A stretch of 64,000 nt of DNA from Elymus sibiricus (Eukaryota; Streptophyta; Magnoliopsida; Poales; Poaceae): contig CM077665.1 in assembly GCA_039707655.1 (NCBI GenBank), forward strand, positions 139,315,148 to 139,379,147. The letters are read 5' to 3'. Position numbers and translations under genes: made by a program. The stretch's first letter is position 1; every line of letters starts with the position of its first letter. The notes under the pieces are model-generated. The model did no database searches. It had not been told where the DNA came from and was given only the letters and a program-made list of their open reading frames with translations. Shown piece after piece: positions 20,196 through 31,604 of the stretch.

Positions 20196-23100
20196 CTATT
20201 GGGGGTCCATATTGGCCCCAATAGTGAACTGCTGTGATGAGTCGCCCGGTTTAAAGTCCACCAACTTAGTATCTTCTGCCAAAAACTTGAGGGGCGGCTC
20301 AGATTCCGTGTTGGGTTTCTTCAGAGAGGTCATATCTGCCGGGTCAACATTCTGCTTATAGAAATTAAGTTCTGCCTCTACACAGCTTATCTCTGCGTAA
20401 GCCGCATCACCTTCCTCACATTCCATAGCCGTCTTCCGATCACCATGTACAGTAATCGTTCCCTCCAAGCTGGGCATCTTGAGCTGCAAATACACATAAC
20501 AGGGTCTGGCCATGAACTTCGCGTAAGCCGGCCGTCCAAAAATAGCGTGGTACGGGCTCTTGATCTTGACCACCTCAAACCATAGAGACTCCACCCTGTA
20601 GTTGTGTTCATCACCAAAAGCCACTTCCAAAGAGATCTTCCCGACTGGGTAAGCCAACTTTCCTGGTACCACACCGTGAAAAACTGTTGAAGAATGCTTA
20701 AGATCCTTGTCAAGTAAGTTCATCCGGCGAAAGGTGTCATAGTACAAGATGTTGATGCTGCTGCCGCCATCCATAAGTACTTTAGTGAACTTGTATCCTC
20801 CCACTTGGGGGGCAACTACTAAGGCTAGCTGCCCCGGGTTATCAACACGTGGCGGGTGATCCGCCCTGCTCCAAGTGATGTCATACTCAGACCACTTGAG
20901 ATACTGTGGGAGAGCCGGCATGACCGCGTTAACCGCCCGTTTGCGTACCTTCCGTTCCCGCTTGTCAAGGCTGGTTGTGAAGACGTGGTACTGACCCCCG
21001 CTGAGCTGCTTCGGGTTACTCTGATACCCTGACTGGTTATTCTGCTGCTGGCTTCCGCCACCAGACTGTTGGTTATGACCTCCTTGGTTGCCTTGACCCT
21101 GGCCGCCCGGCCCTGAGCCGCCCGACGGGCCATTACCGTTGTTACGATGCTGCTGAATGCTGTAGTTCCGGAAATCCTGCATAACGCTGCAATTTCCCCA
21201 TGTATGATCTGCTTGCTTGCCATTCCGGCTGTGCTCTGGACAAGGTCTATTAAGCATCTCCTCTAGAGGAATCTTACCCCTGTTAAAAGGCTGTCTATAA
21301 TTCCCATTGCCCTTAGCACGGTTATTCCCAGTGTTGGTATTATCCACTAGCTCTGACCCGCCTTCCGGGTGTTTCCGCTTTCCAGCGTTGTTACTTCCAG
21401 CCGTACCCGGCTGTTGACCCTTGCCATTGTTACCCTTCTTCCCCTGACCTGATTTCTCCTCATCAGAGCCCGGGTCCTTCGTATTGTCAGAATCTGCATA
21501 CTTGGTGAGAGCCGCCATGAGCTCCCCCATGTCTTGACATGACCGCTTGAGCCGGCCAAGCTTCTGCTTCAGAGGCGTGAAGTGACAGTTCTTCTCAAGA
21601 ATTAAAACCGCCTGAGCCGCCGTAATCTGCTCCGAAGAGTGGATGATAGTAGAGACCCGCCGGACCCAGTGATGAGCCGACTCGTCCTCACGCTGTACAC
21701 AATGGTCCAAATCCACAATCGTCATGGGCTGCTTGCATGTTCCTTTAAATTTTTTGATGAATTTCGCCCTTAACTCGGCCCAGGAGTTAATGGTGTTGGG
21801 CGGCAAACCCTTCAACCATGTGCGAGCCGGCCCTTCCAGCATCATGATGAAATACTTGGCGCAGACCGCATCACTAACATCCAACATCTCCATGGCTAGC
21901 TCATAACTTTCAACCCAGGCCTCTGGAGGTAAATTAGCAGTGTAATTGGGCACCTTACGAGGACCCTTGAAATCCTTCGGCAGACGCTCATTCCGCAGAG
22001 CCGGTACCAGACATGGCATCCCCACAGCCCTGGCAGTCAACCCCGCTCCTCCTGAAATGGAAGGGGCGACTGTGTGTTCCTGAGACGCCGCCGCTGCCTG
22101 AGCCGCCTCTTCTCGCCGTGCTCTCACCTGATCCACCAATGTCTGAGCATCCAGAGCCGCCCGATCCGCTTGCGGCGGGTTACGATGTCGTTCGCTACTA
22201 GAAACCGCCGGCGACTCATAACGCCGGCTGTAGCTACGGCTGTGGATGGGCGTTGAGTGCACGCGACTCCGGCTGTAATTATACTTCTCCTGCTGGGCCA
22301 TCGCCGTGCGCAGGTATCCGATGGCGTTCCACACCTCTTCTGCATAAGGCGCCTCATCGGGGATCGGAATTGTATCAAGCCTGGTTGCTGCTGCCACCAT
22401 GTTCTCCGCCAGGTTAGAATAATGACCCTGCGGTGTCGGATAAAGCGGTGGCAGGTTTTGGCCCCGTCGTGGCGGGTCTTGACGCTGAACCGCCGCCCGG
22501 CTCCCAGGTATTTCCGCCGTCCGGGTTATGGCCAAAGGCACACTTCGTCCCGTTCCTGGCGTGTTGAAAAGATTCCTAGCTTCATACTGCTCCGGCAAGC
22601 GGGACTGATATCTTATCCGCTGAACCGCCGCGGCCGACTGTTGCTCTATCTCGAGGCGAAGAGCGTCTGCCTTAAGGCGCTCCGCCTCAGCATCCATCTG
22701 AGCCTTCAGCTCGTTAACTTCCTGCTGCACCGCGGCCATCCGATCCTTCAACCTAGTGATTTCTGCATTGCGGGCCGCTTGGTTCGCAGCAGTGACCTCA
22801 GTTGCCATCAAGGTTGTAAGCTCGTTCATCAGATCCAGGAGAATTTGAGCCGGGGTCGCGCCTGACCCGGACACGGTCGCACCAGCAGGTGTACTGCCCT
22901 GAGCCGCCGCTGAACCGGCCATGAAGACGGCTGCATGACTTGGAGGCTCATAACCCTCCGGCTCATGGTATTCTGACTCGGGGTAAGGCTCGTCGTAGCC
23001 CCCAAGCCCTCCATCCTGAAGCTGATAGATCGATTTCGTCTCCCCACATGAAGATTCCTCCCCGGAGTAGTCGTGAGTTTCTTCCTCGGACACAGAACCC

Positions 23101-23369
23101 TCAAGTTCTACGCCCTGAGTGAAGCCGACGAAGACATGCTTCCTGCCCGGGTCAGAACGGGCGGGTTGCATGCTTGGGGCGGGTTGCTTGCGCCGGGCCG
23201 GCTCGACGATGTTGGTGCAGATATCCGGCCCGGGTTCAGATCCGCCAATCTTGCCGATGAAGACATGGATTCCACCAAAGGGGACCCGGAAGCCGTACTC
23301 GATTGAGTCAGCCTCAGGACCCCAGCTGGCGTCGTCGATGTAAAGCTTTCCGCGGCGGCTCTTAGTCAT
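20196..23369 (-). CDS. Tat gag-protease polyprotein
   Basis: About 1057 codons from the first ATG after the primer-binding region (23367-23369; MTKSRRGKLYIDD) to a TAG at 20196-20198. The frame is open further upstream into the LTR, but that part is LTR sequence. A coiled-coil stretch (about 22650-22760: EVNELKAQMDAEAERLKADA) precedes the retrotransposon gag core (FIMMLEGPARTWLKGLPPN, WAELRAKFIKKFKGTC). A zinc-knuckle-like CPEHSRNGKQADHTWGNC with C..H...H....C spacing follows, then a Gly/Gln/Asn-rich linker. The protease has VLMDGGSSINILYYDTF as active site. The stop is in the same frame as pol; it may be a nonsense mutation, because related elements commonly read through as one ORF, but programmed readthrough cannot be excluded from sequence alone. 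Confidence 0.88.
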   Translation of the reverse strand: MTKSRRGKLYIDDASWGPEADSIEYGFRVPFGGIHVFIGKIGGSEPGPDICTNIVEPARRKQPAPSMQPARSDPGRKHVFVGFTQGVELEGSVSEEETHDYSGEESSCGETKSIYQLQDGGLGGYDEPYPESEYHEPEGYEPPSHAAVFMAGSAAAQGSTPAGATVSGSGATPAQILLDLMNELTTLMATEVTAANQAARNAEITRLKDRMAAVQQEVNELKAQMDAEAERLKADALRLEIEQQSAAAVQRIRYQSRLPEQYEARNLFNTPGTGRSVPLAITRTAEIPGSRAAVQRQDPPRRGQNLPPLYPTPQGHYSNLAENMVAAATRLDTIPIPDEAPYAEEVWNAIGYLRTAMAQQEKYNYSRSRVHSTPIHSRSYSRRYESPAVSSSERHRNPPQADRAALDAQTLVDQVRARREEAAQAAAASQEHTVAPSISGGAGLTARAVGMPCLVPALRNERLPKDFKGPRKVPNYTANLPPEAWVESYELAMEMLDVSDAVCAKYFIMMLEGPARTWLKGLPPNTINSWAELRAKFIKKFKGTCKQPMTIVDLDHCVQREDESAHHWVRRVSTIIHSSEQITAAQAVLILEKNCHFTPLKQKLGRLKRSCQDMGELMAALTKYADSDNTKDPGSDEEKSGQGKKGNNGKGQQPGTAGSNNAGKRKHPEGGSELVDNTNTGNNRAKGNGNYRQPFNRGKIPLEEMLNRPCPEHSRNGKQADHTWGNCSVMQDFRNYSIQQHRNNGNGPSGGSGPGGQGQGNQGGHNQQSGGGSQQQNNQSGYQSNPKQLSGGQYHVFTTSLDKRERKVRKRAVNAVMPALPQYLKWSEYDITWSRADHPPRVDNPGQLALVVAPQVGGYKFTKVLMDGGSSINILYYDTFRRMNLLDKDLKHSSTVFHGVVPGKLAYPVGKISLEVAFGDEHNYRVESLWFEVVKIKSPYHAIFGRPAYAKFMARPCYVYLQLKMPSLEGTITVHGDRKTAMECEEGDAAYAEISCVEAELNFYKQNVDPADMTSLKKPNTESEPPLKFLAEDTKLVDFKPGDSSQQFTIGANMDPQ

Positions 23370-23437
23370 CTCGCCGACCACGTACCCCTCGCCCCCGAGG
23401 AGAGCACCCTTTGAGAACTCAACACCACCGAGCGCTA

Positions 23438-23457
23438 GCCCCACGGTGGGCGCCAAC
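23438..23457 (-). other. Primer-binding region of the Tat element
   Basis: Minus strand GTTGGCGCCCACCGTGGGGC directly inside the 5' LTR end. One base differs from the same site in the GC-rich element (6167-6186). Confidence 0.75.
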
Positions 23458-24011
23458 TGTCGTGGTTTTGTCACGGCAGATGCCCGAAGGCTTAGGTTCG
23501 GAGTCAACGCCATGGAAGTGGACTCAAAGGGGTTAAGCGGGACAAGGGACACGGGTTTACCCAGGTTCGGCCCCTCACGGTGGAGGTAAAGGCCTACGTC
23601 CTGCTTAAGCTGTATTAACTGGTATATCGAGTACAAGGGGTGGCTTGCTTGCCCTAACTCTCGATTGCTTGATCTCTCTCGCCGTAAGGCTTGTCTGTCT
23701 TTCTTCCCCTCTCCTTTTTTCTTCAACCCGCCGCAGGGGCTCACTTTATATACATAGGTTTAGGCCCTGGGCTTACAAGAGTCCGGGTCGGGTTACACAA
23801 CGTAACCGACCCAGGTTCTACTTTCCTAGTCTTCCAAGATAAGTCTTCACATGGCAGTTTACCCTTTCGGGCCTTGAGTCGCCACCAGGCTTTAGGCCTT
23901 CGACTGGCCCATCTGTAAGTCGTCGTCTTCACGTCTTGCCTTCCTGGGCTGGCTTAGTCTCTTGCACTATGAGTCGCCAACAGGGTTAACCGTGGGGTTA
24001 TATCCCCAACA
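23458..24011 (-). repeat. 5' LTR of the Tat element
   Basis: Partner of 10848-11402. It has TTTATATA at about 23743-23750 and contains GGTTTACCCAGGTTCGG, shared with the GC-rich element's LTR. Confidence 0.93.
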
Positions 24012-25650
24012 CTATGTTTGATTCCTTGCAATAGTTTTGCGATATAGAGATGATAATATGTGGGAGGTACTAGTGGATGATTGTGTTTAGTAAGATATTG
24101 GAGTTAAGGTTTGTGATTCCCGAAGCATGCGTGTATAGTCTCCCGTTATGCCAGGAAGTTGGAGCACAATTTATCCTTGATTGTCTATCTTTGTGTGAAG
24201 GTCGGGGGCGCGCGATGGTTAACTCCTCCCAACCTCCCCCTAGGAGCATGCGTAGTAATACTTTGCTTCGAGGTCTAATAAACTTTTTCAATAAGTATGT
24301 GAGTTCTTTATGACTAATGTGAGTCCATGGATTATACGCACTCTTACCTTTCCGTAATTTGCTAGCCTCTACGGTACCGTGCATTTCCCTTTCTCACCTC
24401 GAGAGTCGGTGCAAACTTCGCCGGTGCATCCAAACCCCGTGATATGATACGCTCCATCACACATAAGCCTTATTATATCTTCCTCAAAACAACCACCATA
24501 CCTACCTATTATGGCATTTCCATAGCCATTCCGAGATATATTGCCATGCAACTTCCACCGCTTCCGTTTTGATGACTTGAGCATTCATTGTCATATTGCT
24601 TTACATGATCATAAGATAGCTAGCATGATGTTTCCATGGCTTGTCCGTTTTTTGATATCTTTGCTATGCTAGATCATTGCACGTCATGGTAAACTGCAAG
24701 AGGCATTCATATAGAGTCATACTTTGTTGTAATATTGAGTTGTAAGTAAATAGAAGTGTGATGATCATCATTATTCATTATTAGAGCATGTCCCAGTGAG
24801 GAAAGGATGATGGAAACTATGATTCCCCCACAAGTCGGGATGAGGCTCCGGACAAATATAAAAAGAAAAAAAGAAAAAAAAAGAAGAAGAAGAAAAAAAA
24901 GAAAAAAAGAAAAAAAAGAGAGAAAAAGAGAGAAGTGCATGCTAATTCCACACTTCTTCTTCAAAGTAGCACCATGTTTTTCATATAGAGAGTCTCCTAT
25001 GTTGTCACTTTCATATATACTAGTGGGAATTTCTCATTATAGAGTTAGATGCACACCCACTTAGTTTCAGTTTGAGCTTTCATACACTTATAGCTCTTAG
25101 TGCATCCGTTGCATGGCAATCCCTACTCCTCACATTGATATCAATTGATGGGCATCTCCATAGCCCGTTGATTAGCCGCTTCGATGCGAGACTATCTTCC
25201 TTTTTGTCTTCTCTATATTAATGTCTACCACCGCATTCTATTCCATCCATAGTGCTATATCCATGGCTTGCGCTCATGTATTGCGTGAGAGTTGTAAATG
25301 CTGAAGCGCGTTAAAAAGTATGAACCAATTGCTTGGCTGACACCGGGGTACGTAGTACATGATTTATACTTTGTGTTAAGAAGACAGAGCATGACAAGGC
25401 TATATGATTTTGTAGGGATAGCGTTCTTCAACCTTGATATTTTGAAAGACATGATTGTTTGTTGGGATACCTGAGTATTAATGTCTTTATGTCAAATTAT
25501 AGACTATTGCTTTGAATCACTCATGTCTTAATATTCATGCCATGATTAGATATATTATCAAGATTATGCTAGGTAGCATTCCACATCAAAAATTATCTTT
25601 TTTTATCATTTACCTACTCGAGGACGAGCAGGAATTAAGCTTGGGGATGC
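24012..25650 (+). other. Element A internal region, second part (non-coding)
   Basis: Continues element A after the Tat insertion; the order agrees with copy C read on its own strand. No credible ORF. An A/G-rich tract lies at 24855-24945. The last bases (25634-25650, ATTAAGCTTGGGGATGC) are the probable polypurine tract before the 3' LTR. Confidence 0.8.
24855..24945. repeat. A/G-rich low-complexity tract
   Basis: Runs of AAAAAGAAAAA, AAGAAGAAG and AGAGAGAAAAAG with almost no pyrimidine. The ORFs here are artefacts (Lys/Arg runs one way, Phe/Leu/Ser the other). Confidence 0.85.
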
Positions 25651-27168
25651 TGATATGTCTCCATCGTATCTATAATTTTTGATTGTTTCATGCCAATATT
25701 ATACAACTTTCACATATTTTTGGCAAACATTTTATATGATTTATTGGACTAACATATTGATCTAGTGCCCAGTGCCAGTTCCTGTTTGTTACATGTTTTT
25801 TGTTTCGCAGAATATCCATATCAAACGAAGTCCAAACGCGATAAAAATTTACGGAGAATTATTTTGGAATATTTGTCATTTTTGGGAGGTGGAATCAACG
25901 CAAAAGGAGGCCCACAGCCACCACGAGACACCAGGGCGCGCCCCAGGGCCCAGGCGCGTGGTGGTGTATCGTGGCCTCCTCGTAAGTTGGTTGGAGATCT
26001 ACTTCGGGCGCAAGGAAGCTTATATCCGGAAAAAAGTCATGTTAAATCTCAGCGCAGTCAGAATTACGGATCTCCGGGAATATAAGAAACAGTTTTCGGC
26101 CAGAAAACAGGAACGCAAAACAGAAGAGAACAGAGAGGGACATCCAATCTCGGAGGGGCTCCTTCCCCTCCTCCGCCATGGAGGCCATGGACCAGAGGGG
26201 GAACTCTCCTCCCATCTAGTGGGAGGCCAAGGAAGAAGAAGGAGGGGGGCTATCTCCCCCTCTCTCCCGGTGGCGCCGGAACTCCGCCGGGGCAATCATC
26301 GTGACGGCGATCTACACCAACAACTTCGCCGTCGTCAACACCAACTCTCTCCCCCTCTATGCAGCGGTGTAACACCTCTCTTCCCCACTGTAATCTCTAC
26401 TTAAACATGGTGCTCAACTCCATATCTTATTTCCCAATGATATGTGGCTATCCTATGATGTTTGAGTAGATCCGTTTTGTCCTATGGGCTAATTGATGAT
26501 CGTGGTTGGTACGAGTTGTATGTTTTATTTTTGTGCTGTCCTATGGTGCCCTCCGTGTCACGCAAACGTTAGGGATCCCCGCTGTAGGGTGTTCCAATAT
26601 GTTCATGATTTGCTTATGGTGGGTGGCGTGAGTGACAGAAGCACAGACCCGAGTAGGTGGGTTGTTGCGTATGGGAGTAAAGAGGACTTGATACTTGATG
26701 CTATGGTTGGGGTTTACCTTAATGATCTTTGGTAGTTGCGGATGCTTGCTAGAGTTCCAATCATAAGTGCATATGATCCAAGTAAGGAAAGTATGTTAGC
26801 TCATGCCTCTCCCTCATATAAAATTGCAATAATGATTACCGGTCTAGTTATCAATTGCCTAGGGACAAATAACCTTCTTGTTTGACAAAAGCTTTCTACT
26901 AAACAACTAACTTTTATTATCTTGCAATTTACTCGTAGTTTTATTCCCGCAAAGTACTTCTAGTTTTATTCGTGCAAACTATCCTATCACCTACAAAATA
27001 GTTTCATACTTGTTCTAGGTAAAGCAAACGTTAAAGTGTGCGTAGATTTGTATCGGTGGTCGATAGAACTTGAGGGAATATTTGTTCTACCTTTAGCTCC
27101 TCGTTGGGTTTGACACTCTTATTTATCGAAAAAGGCTACAAACGATCCCCTACACTTGTGGGTTATCA
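25651..27168 (+). repeat. 3' LTR of element A (complete, 1518 bp)
   Basis: Begins TGATATGTCTCCATCGTATC and ends CTTGTGGGTTATCA. An imperfect inverted repeat lies at 25921-25942 / 25953-25974 around GGGCGCGCC. Followed at once by CAGTG (27169), a possible target-site copy whose partner has been lost with the 5' end. Confidence 0.9.
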
Positions 27169-27660
27169 CAGTGTACCAGGATGTGCAATGATACTCGCGT
27201 AACATGTATGTAATGACGAACAGTGGGTTTGCCACAAATATCATGCCAGCTATATGATCATGCAAAGCAAAGTTACAATGAATGCTCAAGTCATATGAAT
27301 GGTAACGGTGGAAGCTGCATGGCAATATATCTCGGAATGGCTATGGAAATGCCATGATAGGTAGGTATGGTGGCTATTTTGAGGAAGATATAATGAGGCT
27401 TATGTGTCAAAGAGCGTATCATATCACAGGGTTTGGATGCAACGGTGAAATATGCAACAATCTCGAGCTGAGAAGGGGCAATGCACGGTACCGAAGAGGC
27501 TAGCAAAATAAAGAAAGGATGGGAAGTGTTTACGGTCCACAAACTCACATTAGTCAGAAGGAACTCGGATACTTATTGTGTCCTCTATTAGCTCCCTAGA
27601 AGCAAAGCACTTATCACGTGCCCCTAGGGAGGAGGTTGGGAGGAGTTAACCACCGCGCGT
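27169..27660 (-). other. 3' internal fragment of element C
   Basis: On the minus strand this matches about 24190-24695 of element A: GGGAGGTTGGGAGGAGTTAA, and GATATATTGCCATGCA near 27325. It ends next to D with ACCACCG then CGCGT (27656-27660), one copy of D's near-perfect target duplication. Confidence 0.78.
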
Positions 27661-29235
27661 TGACGTGGCTTGAGACTGCGTCGGTATTTCCCCAAAGAGG
27701 AAGGGATGATGCAACACAACTACGGTAAGTATTTCCCTCAGTTATGAAACCAAGGTTATCGAACAAGTAGGAGAACAAAGCAACACTATGTAAACGGTAC
27801 CTACATACAAAGAACAAATACTTGCAACCTGACGCGTAAGAGAGGTTGTCAATCTCTCCACGGTAAAAAGATATATTAGTTTGTATGAGATAAATAGATC
27901 GCACAAGAACACAAAATAAAAGATGCAAATAAAAAGTGCAGCAAGGTATTTTTGAGTTTTTGGAATAATAGATCTGAAAACAAATGCGGAAAAAGATAGA
28001 TCGGAAAGCAATATGTTAAAAGAATAGTCCCGGGGGCCGTAGATTTCACTAGTGGCTTCTCTCAAGAAAATAGCACACGGTGGGTAGACAAATTACTGTT
28101 GGGCAATTGATAGAAGATCAAATAATCATGACGATATCCAAGGCAATAATCAATATATAGGCATCACGTCCAAGATTAGTAGACTGAAACGATTTTGCAT
28201 CTACTACTATTACTCCACACATCGACCGCTATCCAGCATGCATCTAGTGTATTAAGTTCATGGAGAAATGGAGTAATGCAATAAGAATGATGACATGATG
28301 TAGACAAGATCTATTCATGTAGGAATAGACCCCATCTTGTTATCCTTAATAACAATGATACATGCATGCCTCGCTGCCTCTTCTGTCACTGGGAGAGGAC
28401 ACCGCAAGATCGAACCCATCACAAAGCACCTCTTCCCATGGCAAGAAAAATTGATCTAGTTGACCTAACTAAACCAAAGATTCGAAGAAGAAAATACGAG
28501 GCAATCAATAATCATGCATATAAGAGATCAAACAAGACTCAAATAATATTCATGGATTGAAATTGATCATGAACTCAAACTTCATCAGATCCCAACAAAC
28601 ACACCGCAAAAAGTCATTACATCAAATATATCTCCAAGAGACAATTGTATTGAGAATCAAAAGAGAGAGAGGAAAGACATCTATCTACTGCCTACAGACC
28701 CGTAGGTCTATGGTGGACTACTCACGCATCATCGGAGAGGCACCCATGAGGATGATGAACTCCTTTATGATGGTGTTAGATTGGATCTCGTGGTTGTGGA
28801 ACTTGCGGTGCCTGGAATTGTGTTTCGTCTCTTACTCTAGGGTTTCTGAAATTTCCGAGGATTTATAGAGCTGAGAGGCGGTGGAAAAGACCTCCGTGGG
28901 CCCCACGATACATCAGGGCGCGCCAGGGGCCTCTGGCGCGCCCTGGTGTATCGTGGGCCCCACGGGCCTCCCCCAGGTGCTTCCTTGGCTCACAAGTTGT
29001 CTTCTGGTCCAAAAAAAATCTCCAGAAAGTTTCGTGGCAATTGGACTCCGTTTGGTACTGATATTCTGCGAAGTCAAAAACAAGCAAAAAACAGCAACTG
29101 GCACTGGGCACTATGTCAATAGGTTAGTCCCAAAAAATGATATAAAGTTGCTATAAAATGATTATAAAACATCCAAGATTGATAATAATACAACATGGAA
29201 CAATCAAAAATTATAGATACGTTGGAGACGTATCA
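27661..29235 (-). repeat. 3' LTR of element D
   Basis: Direct repeat of 33907-35486, 1575 bp. TAAGCTTGGGGATGC lies just upstream on the minus strand (29236-29250) as probable polypurine tract. Confidence 0.92.
28894..28965. repeat. LTR hairpin centred on GGGCGCGCC
   Basis: Inverted repeat with 33-base arms (28894-28926 and 28933-28965), a 6-base loop (GGGCCT) and about 31 of 33 positions pairing. It carries GGGCGCGCC in the left arm and GGCGCGCCC in the right. The other LTR has a more decayed version at about 35146-35219, and element A has a similar one at the comparable place in its LTR. Confidence 0.85.
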
Positions 29236-31604
29236 GCATCCCCAAGCTTAGTTCATGCTCGTCCTCGAGTAGTTAAATGATAAAAACAATTTTTTATGTG
29301 GAATGCTGCCTAACATGTTCATCACGTATTCTTTTCTTTGGTAGCATGGACATTTGGACTTTTTAGATGGTTCAAAGCAATAGTCTAGTTTTGACATGAA
29401 GAATTTAATACTCAAGCATACCAATAAGCAACCATGTCTTTCAAAATATCAACACTAAAGAAAGTTATCCCTAACCCATCATGCTCAATCATTGATCCAT
29501 TCATGAAACACACTCGAATATTAGCTACACCCAATGCACAAGTATGATCATAGTGCCCCCTAGTTGGTGCTTTATAAGAGAAGATGGAGACTCAAATTAA
29601 AAATAAAAATTGCATAAAGTATATAGATAGGCCCTTCGCAGAGGGAAGTAGGGATTTGTAGAGGTGCCAGAGCTCAAAGCTTAAATTGAGAGAGAGAAAT
29701 ATTTTGGGTGGCATGCCTTTCCCAAACATAAAATAAAGTTTATTCCTTTTTCCACCATTCTTTCACAATCCATGGCTAGCCGTATCCCCGGTTGCCTTCC
29801 ATACCAACACTTTCCAAGGAATTTATTATTTGTCAACATAAAGTAATTTTGTTTTTCATTTCGGGACTGGGCATCCCTATTACTGCCGTACTCTCGTGCA
29901 ATTACAAGTGAATAAACACTCATCTTCATAATAACACACCTAGCATGGAAAAATATTGGCCACCCCCTACCGCTTCATGAGCGGTAGGAGCACACAAAAA
30001 GGAAATTCATTTTGAAAATTAGAGATGGGACATACAAATTTGCTTGGAACGGCACGGAAATACCGCATATAGGTAGGTATGGTGGACTCATATGGCAAAA
30101 CTGGGTTTAAGGATTTTGGATGCACAAGCAGTATTTCTACTTAGTACAAGTGGAGGCTAGCAAATAGATTGAGAAGCAACCAACCAAGAAACGAAAATTC
30201 ACATAAATGGGCATTAAGCATAACTAACACCGAATAATGCACCACAAGTAGGATGTAATTTCATTGCATAACTATTGACTTTCGTGCTTGCATAGGGAAT
30301 CACAAACCTTAACACCAATATTCTTACTAAAGCATAATTACTCACCAACATGACTCACATATTACTATCCATGTCTCAAAACTATTACAATGAATAAAGT
30401 TTAATTTGTCCAATGATCTTCATGAAAGTTTTTATTATATCCCTCTTGAATATCTATCACTTTGGGACTAGTTTCATATATTGCCATTGCTTTTGACAAG
30501 CACAAATAAATTTAAGTGAAGAACATGAGCATAAAAATTTTGTCTCTCAAAATAATATAAATGAAGCATGAGGGTATTTCTTCAAAAATTTAAAGCACAC
30601 CGTTCTCAAAAAGATATAAGTGAAGCACTAGAGCAATTCCATAGCTCAAAACATTTAAGTGAAGCATATAGAGCAATTCTAACAAATCATAGCATAATTT
30701 TGGCTCTCTCAAATATGTGTGTCTAGCAAGGATAATTGTGACAAACTAAAAATAAAATCAAGCAAAGACTCCTATAATACAAGACGCTCCAAGCAAAACT
30801 CATGATATGTGACGAATAAAAATATAGCTCCAAGTAAAATATCGATGGTCGTTAGAAGAAAGAGAGGATGCCACTCGGGGCATCCCCAAGCTTAGTTGCT
30901 TGCTTCTCCTTGGATATTATCTTGGGGTGCCATATCATCCCCAAGCTTAGGCTCTTTTCACTCCTTATTCCTTCATCCATCGTGATCTCACCCAAAACTT
31001 GAAAACTTCAATCACACAAAACTTAACAAAACCTTCATGAGATCCGTTAGTATAATAAAGCAAATCACCACTCTAAGTACTGTTGCAAACCCATTCATAT
31101 TTTATTATTGCATTATATCTACTGTATTATAACTTTACCATGGCTTATACCCTCCAATACAAACCATAGATTCATCAAAATAAGCACACAATGCAATGAA
31201 AACAGAATCTGTCAAAAACAAAACAGTCTGTAGTAATCTGTACTCTAACCATACTTCTGTAACTCATTGTTTTGAAACATTAGGATAACGTTGGCAATTG
31301 GTATATCAATCTTGTGTAAAAAAATCATAATTTTTCTTCACTTATGTGATTTTTGAAAATTCTTCTACTGGACGCAAAAGTTTCTGTTTTTCAACAAGAT
31401 CAAATCAACTATCACCCAACAAGATCCCAAAGGCTTTACTTGGCACAAACACTAATTAAAACACAAAAACACAATCATAACAGTAGCATAACTATGCCAA
31501 CACTCAATAACAGAAAGAAAAGGGTAAAAATAAATTTTATTCATTGGGTTGCCTCCCAACAAGCGCTATCTTTTTATGCCCCTAGCTAGCCATAATGCAT
31601 AGAT
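29236..31604 (-). other. Element D 3' non-coding region
   Basis: No gene. Read on the minus strand it begins after the protease with GGCTAGCTAGGGGCATAAAA and AGCGCTTGTTGGGAGGC (about 31545-31590), shared with A and C. It also has two AAGCTTGGGGATG motifs (about 30880-30950) with complementary partners, and the polypurine-like end at 29236. Repeated short phrases with ATATAAGTGAAGCA lie at 30540-30670. Confidence 0.75.

Larger units (their letters stand above)
10848..24011 (-). mobile_element. Tat-lineage Gypsy retrotransposon with antisense extra gene
   Basis: A 13.2-kb element bounded by near-identical LTRs of 555 and 554 bp; by eye they differ by five substitutions and one single-base indel. 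On the minus strand it carries 5' LTR, primer-binding region, gag-protease, then RT, RNase H, a second RNase H and integrase in the same frame. Dual RNase H domains and an unusual zinc-knuckle spacing are features of the Tat lineage. Between integrase and the 3' LTR lies a gene read the other way (12317-15757) with introns, plus a 53-bp minisatellite. Two nonsense codons break the polyprotein. No TSD is seen: the left flank is AAAAC and the right flank CTATG, and comparison with C suggests about 20 bp of target is missing. It sits inside element A. Confidence 0.93.
6997..27168 (+). mobile_element. LTR retrotransposon A (plus), split by the Tat element
   Basis: The 3' LTR is 25651-27168 and a 5'-truncated 5' LTR is 6997-8090. 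The internal region is 8091-10847 plus 24012-25650. The primer-binding region follows the 5' LTR and a polypurine-like TTAAGCTTGGGGATGC precedes the 3' LTR. The only coding relic is an unfamiliar ORF (8215-9550); no RT, RNase H or integrase is visible, so the family looks non-autonomous. A second, older copy in the window (element C, minus) has the same layout. A Gypsy origin is inferred from LTR ends and primer-binding sequence, not from pol. Confidence 0.85.

Noticed and set aside
23370..23744. N-terminal extension of the gag frame into the LTR
   Set aside because: It crosses the primer-binding region and LTR; the first ATG after the primer-binding region (23369) is the sensible start.
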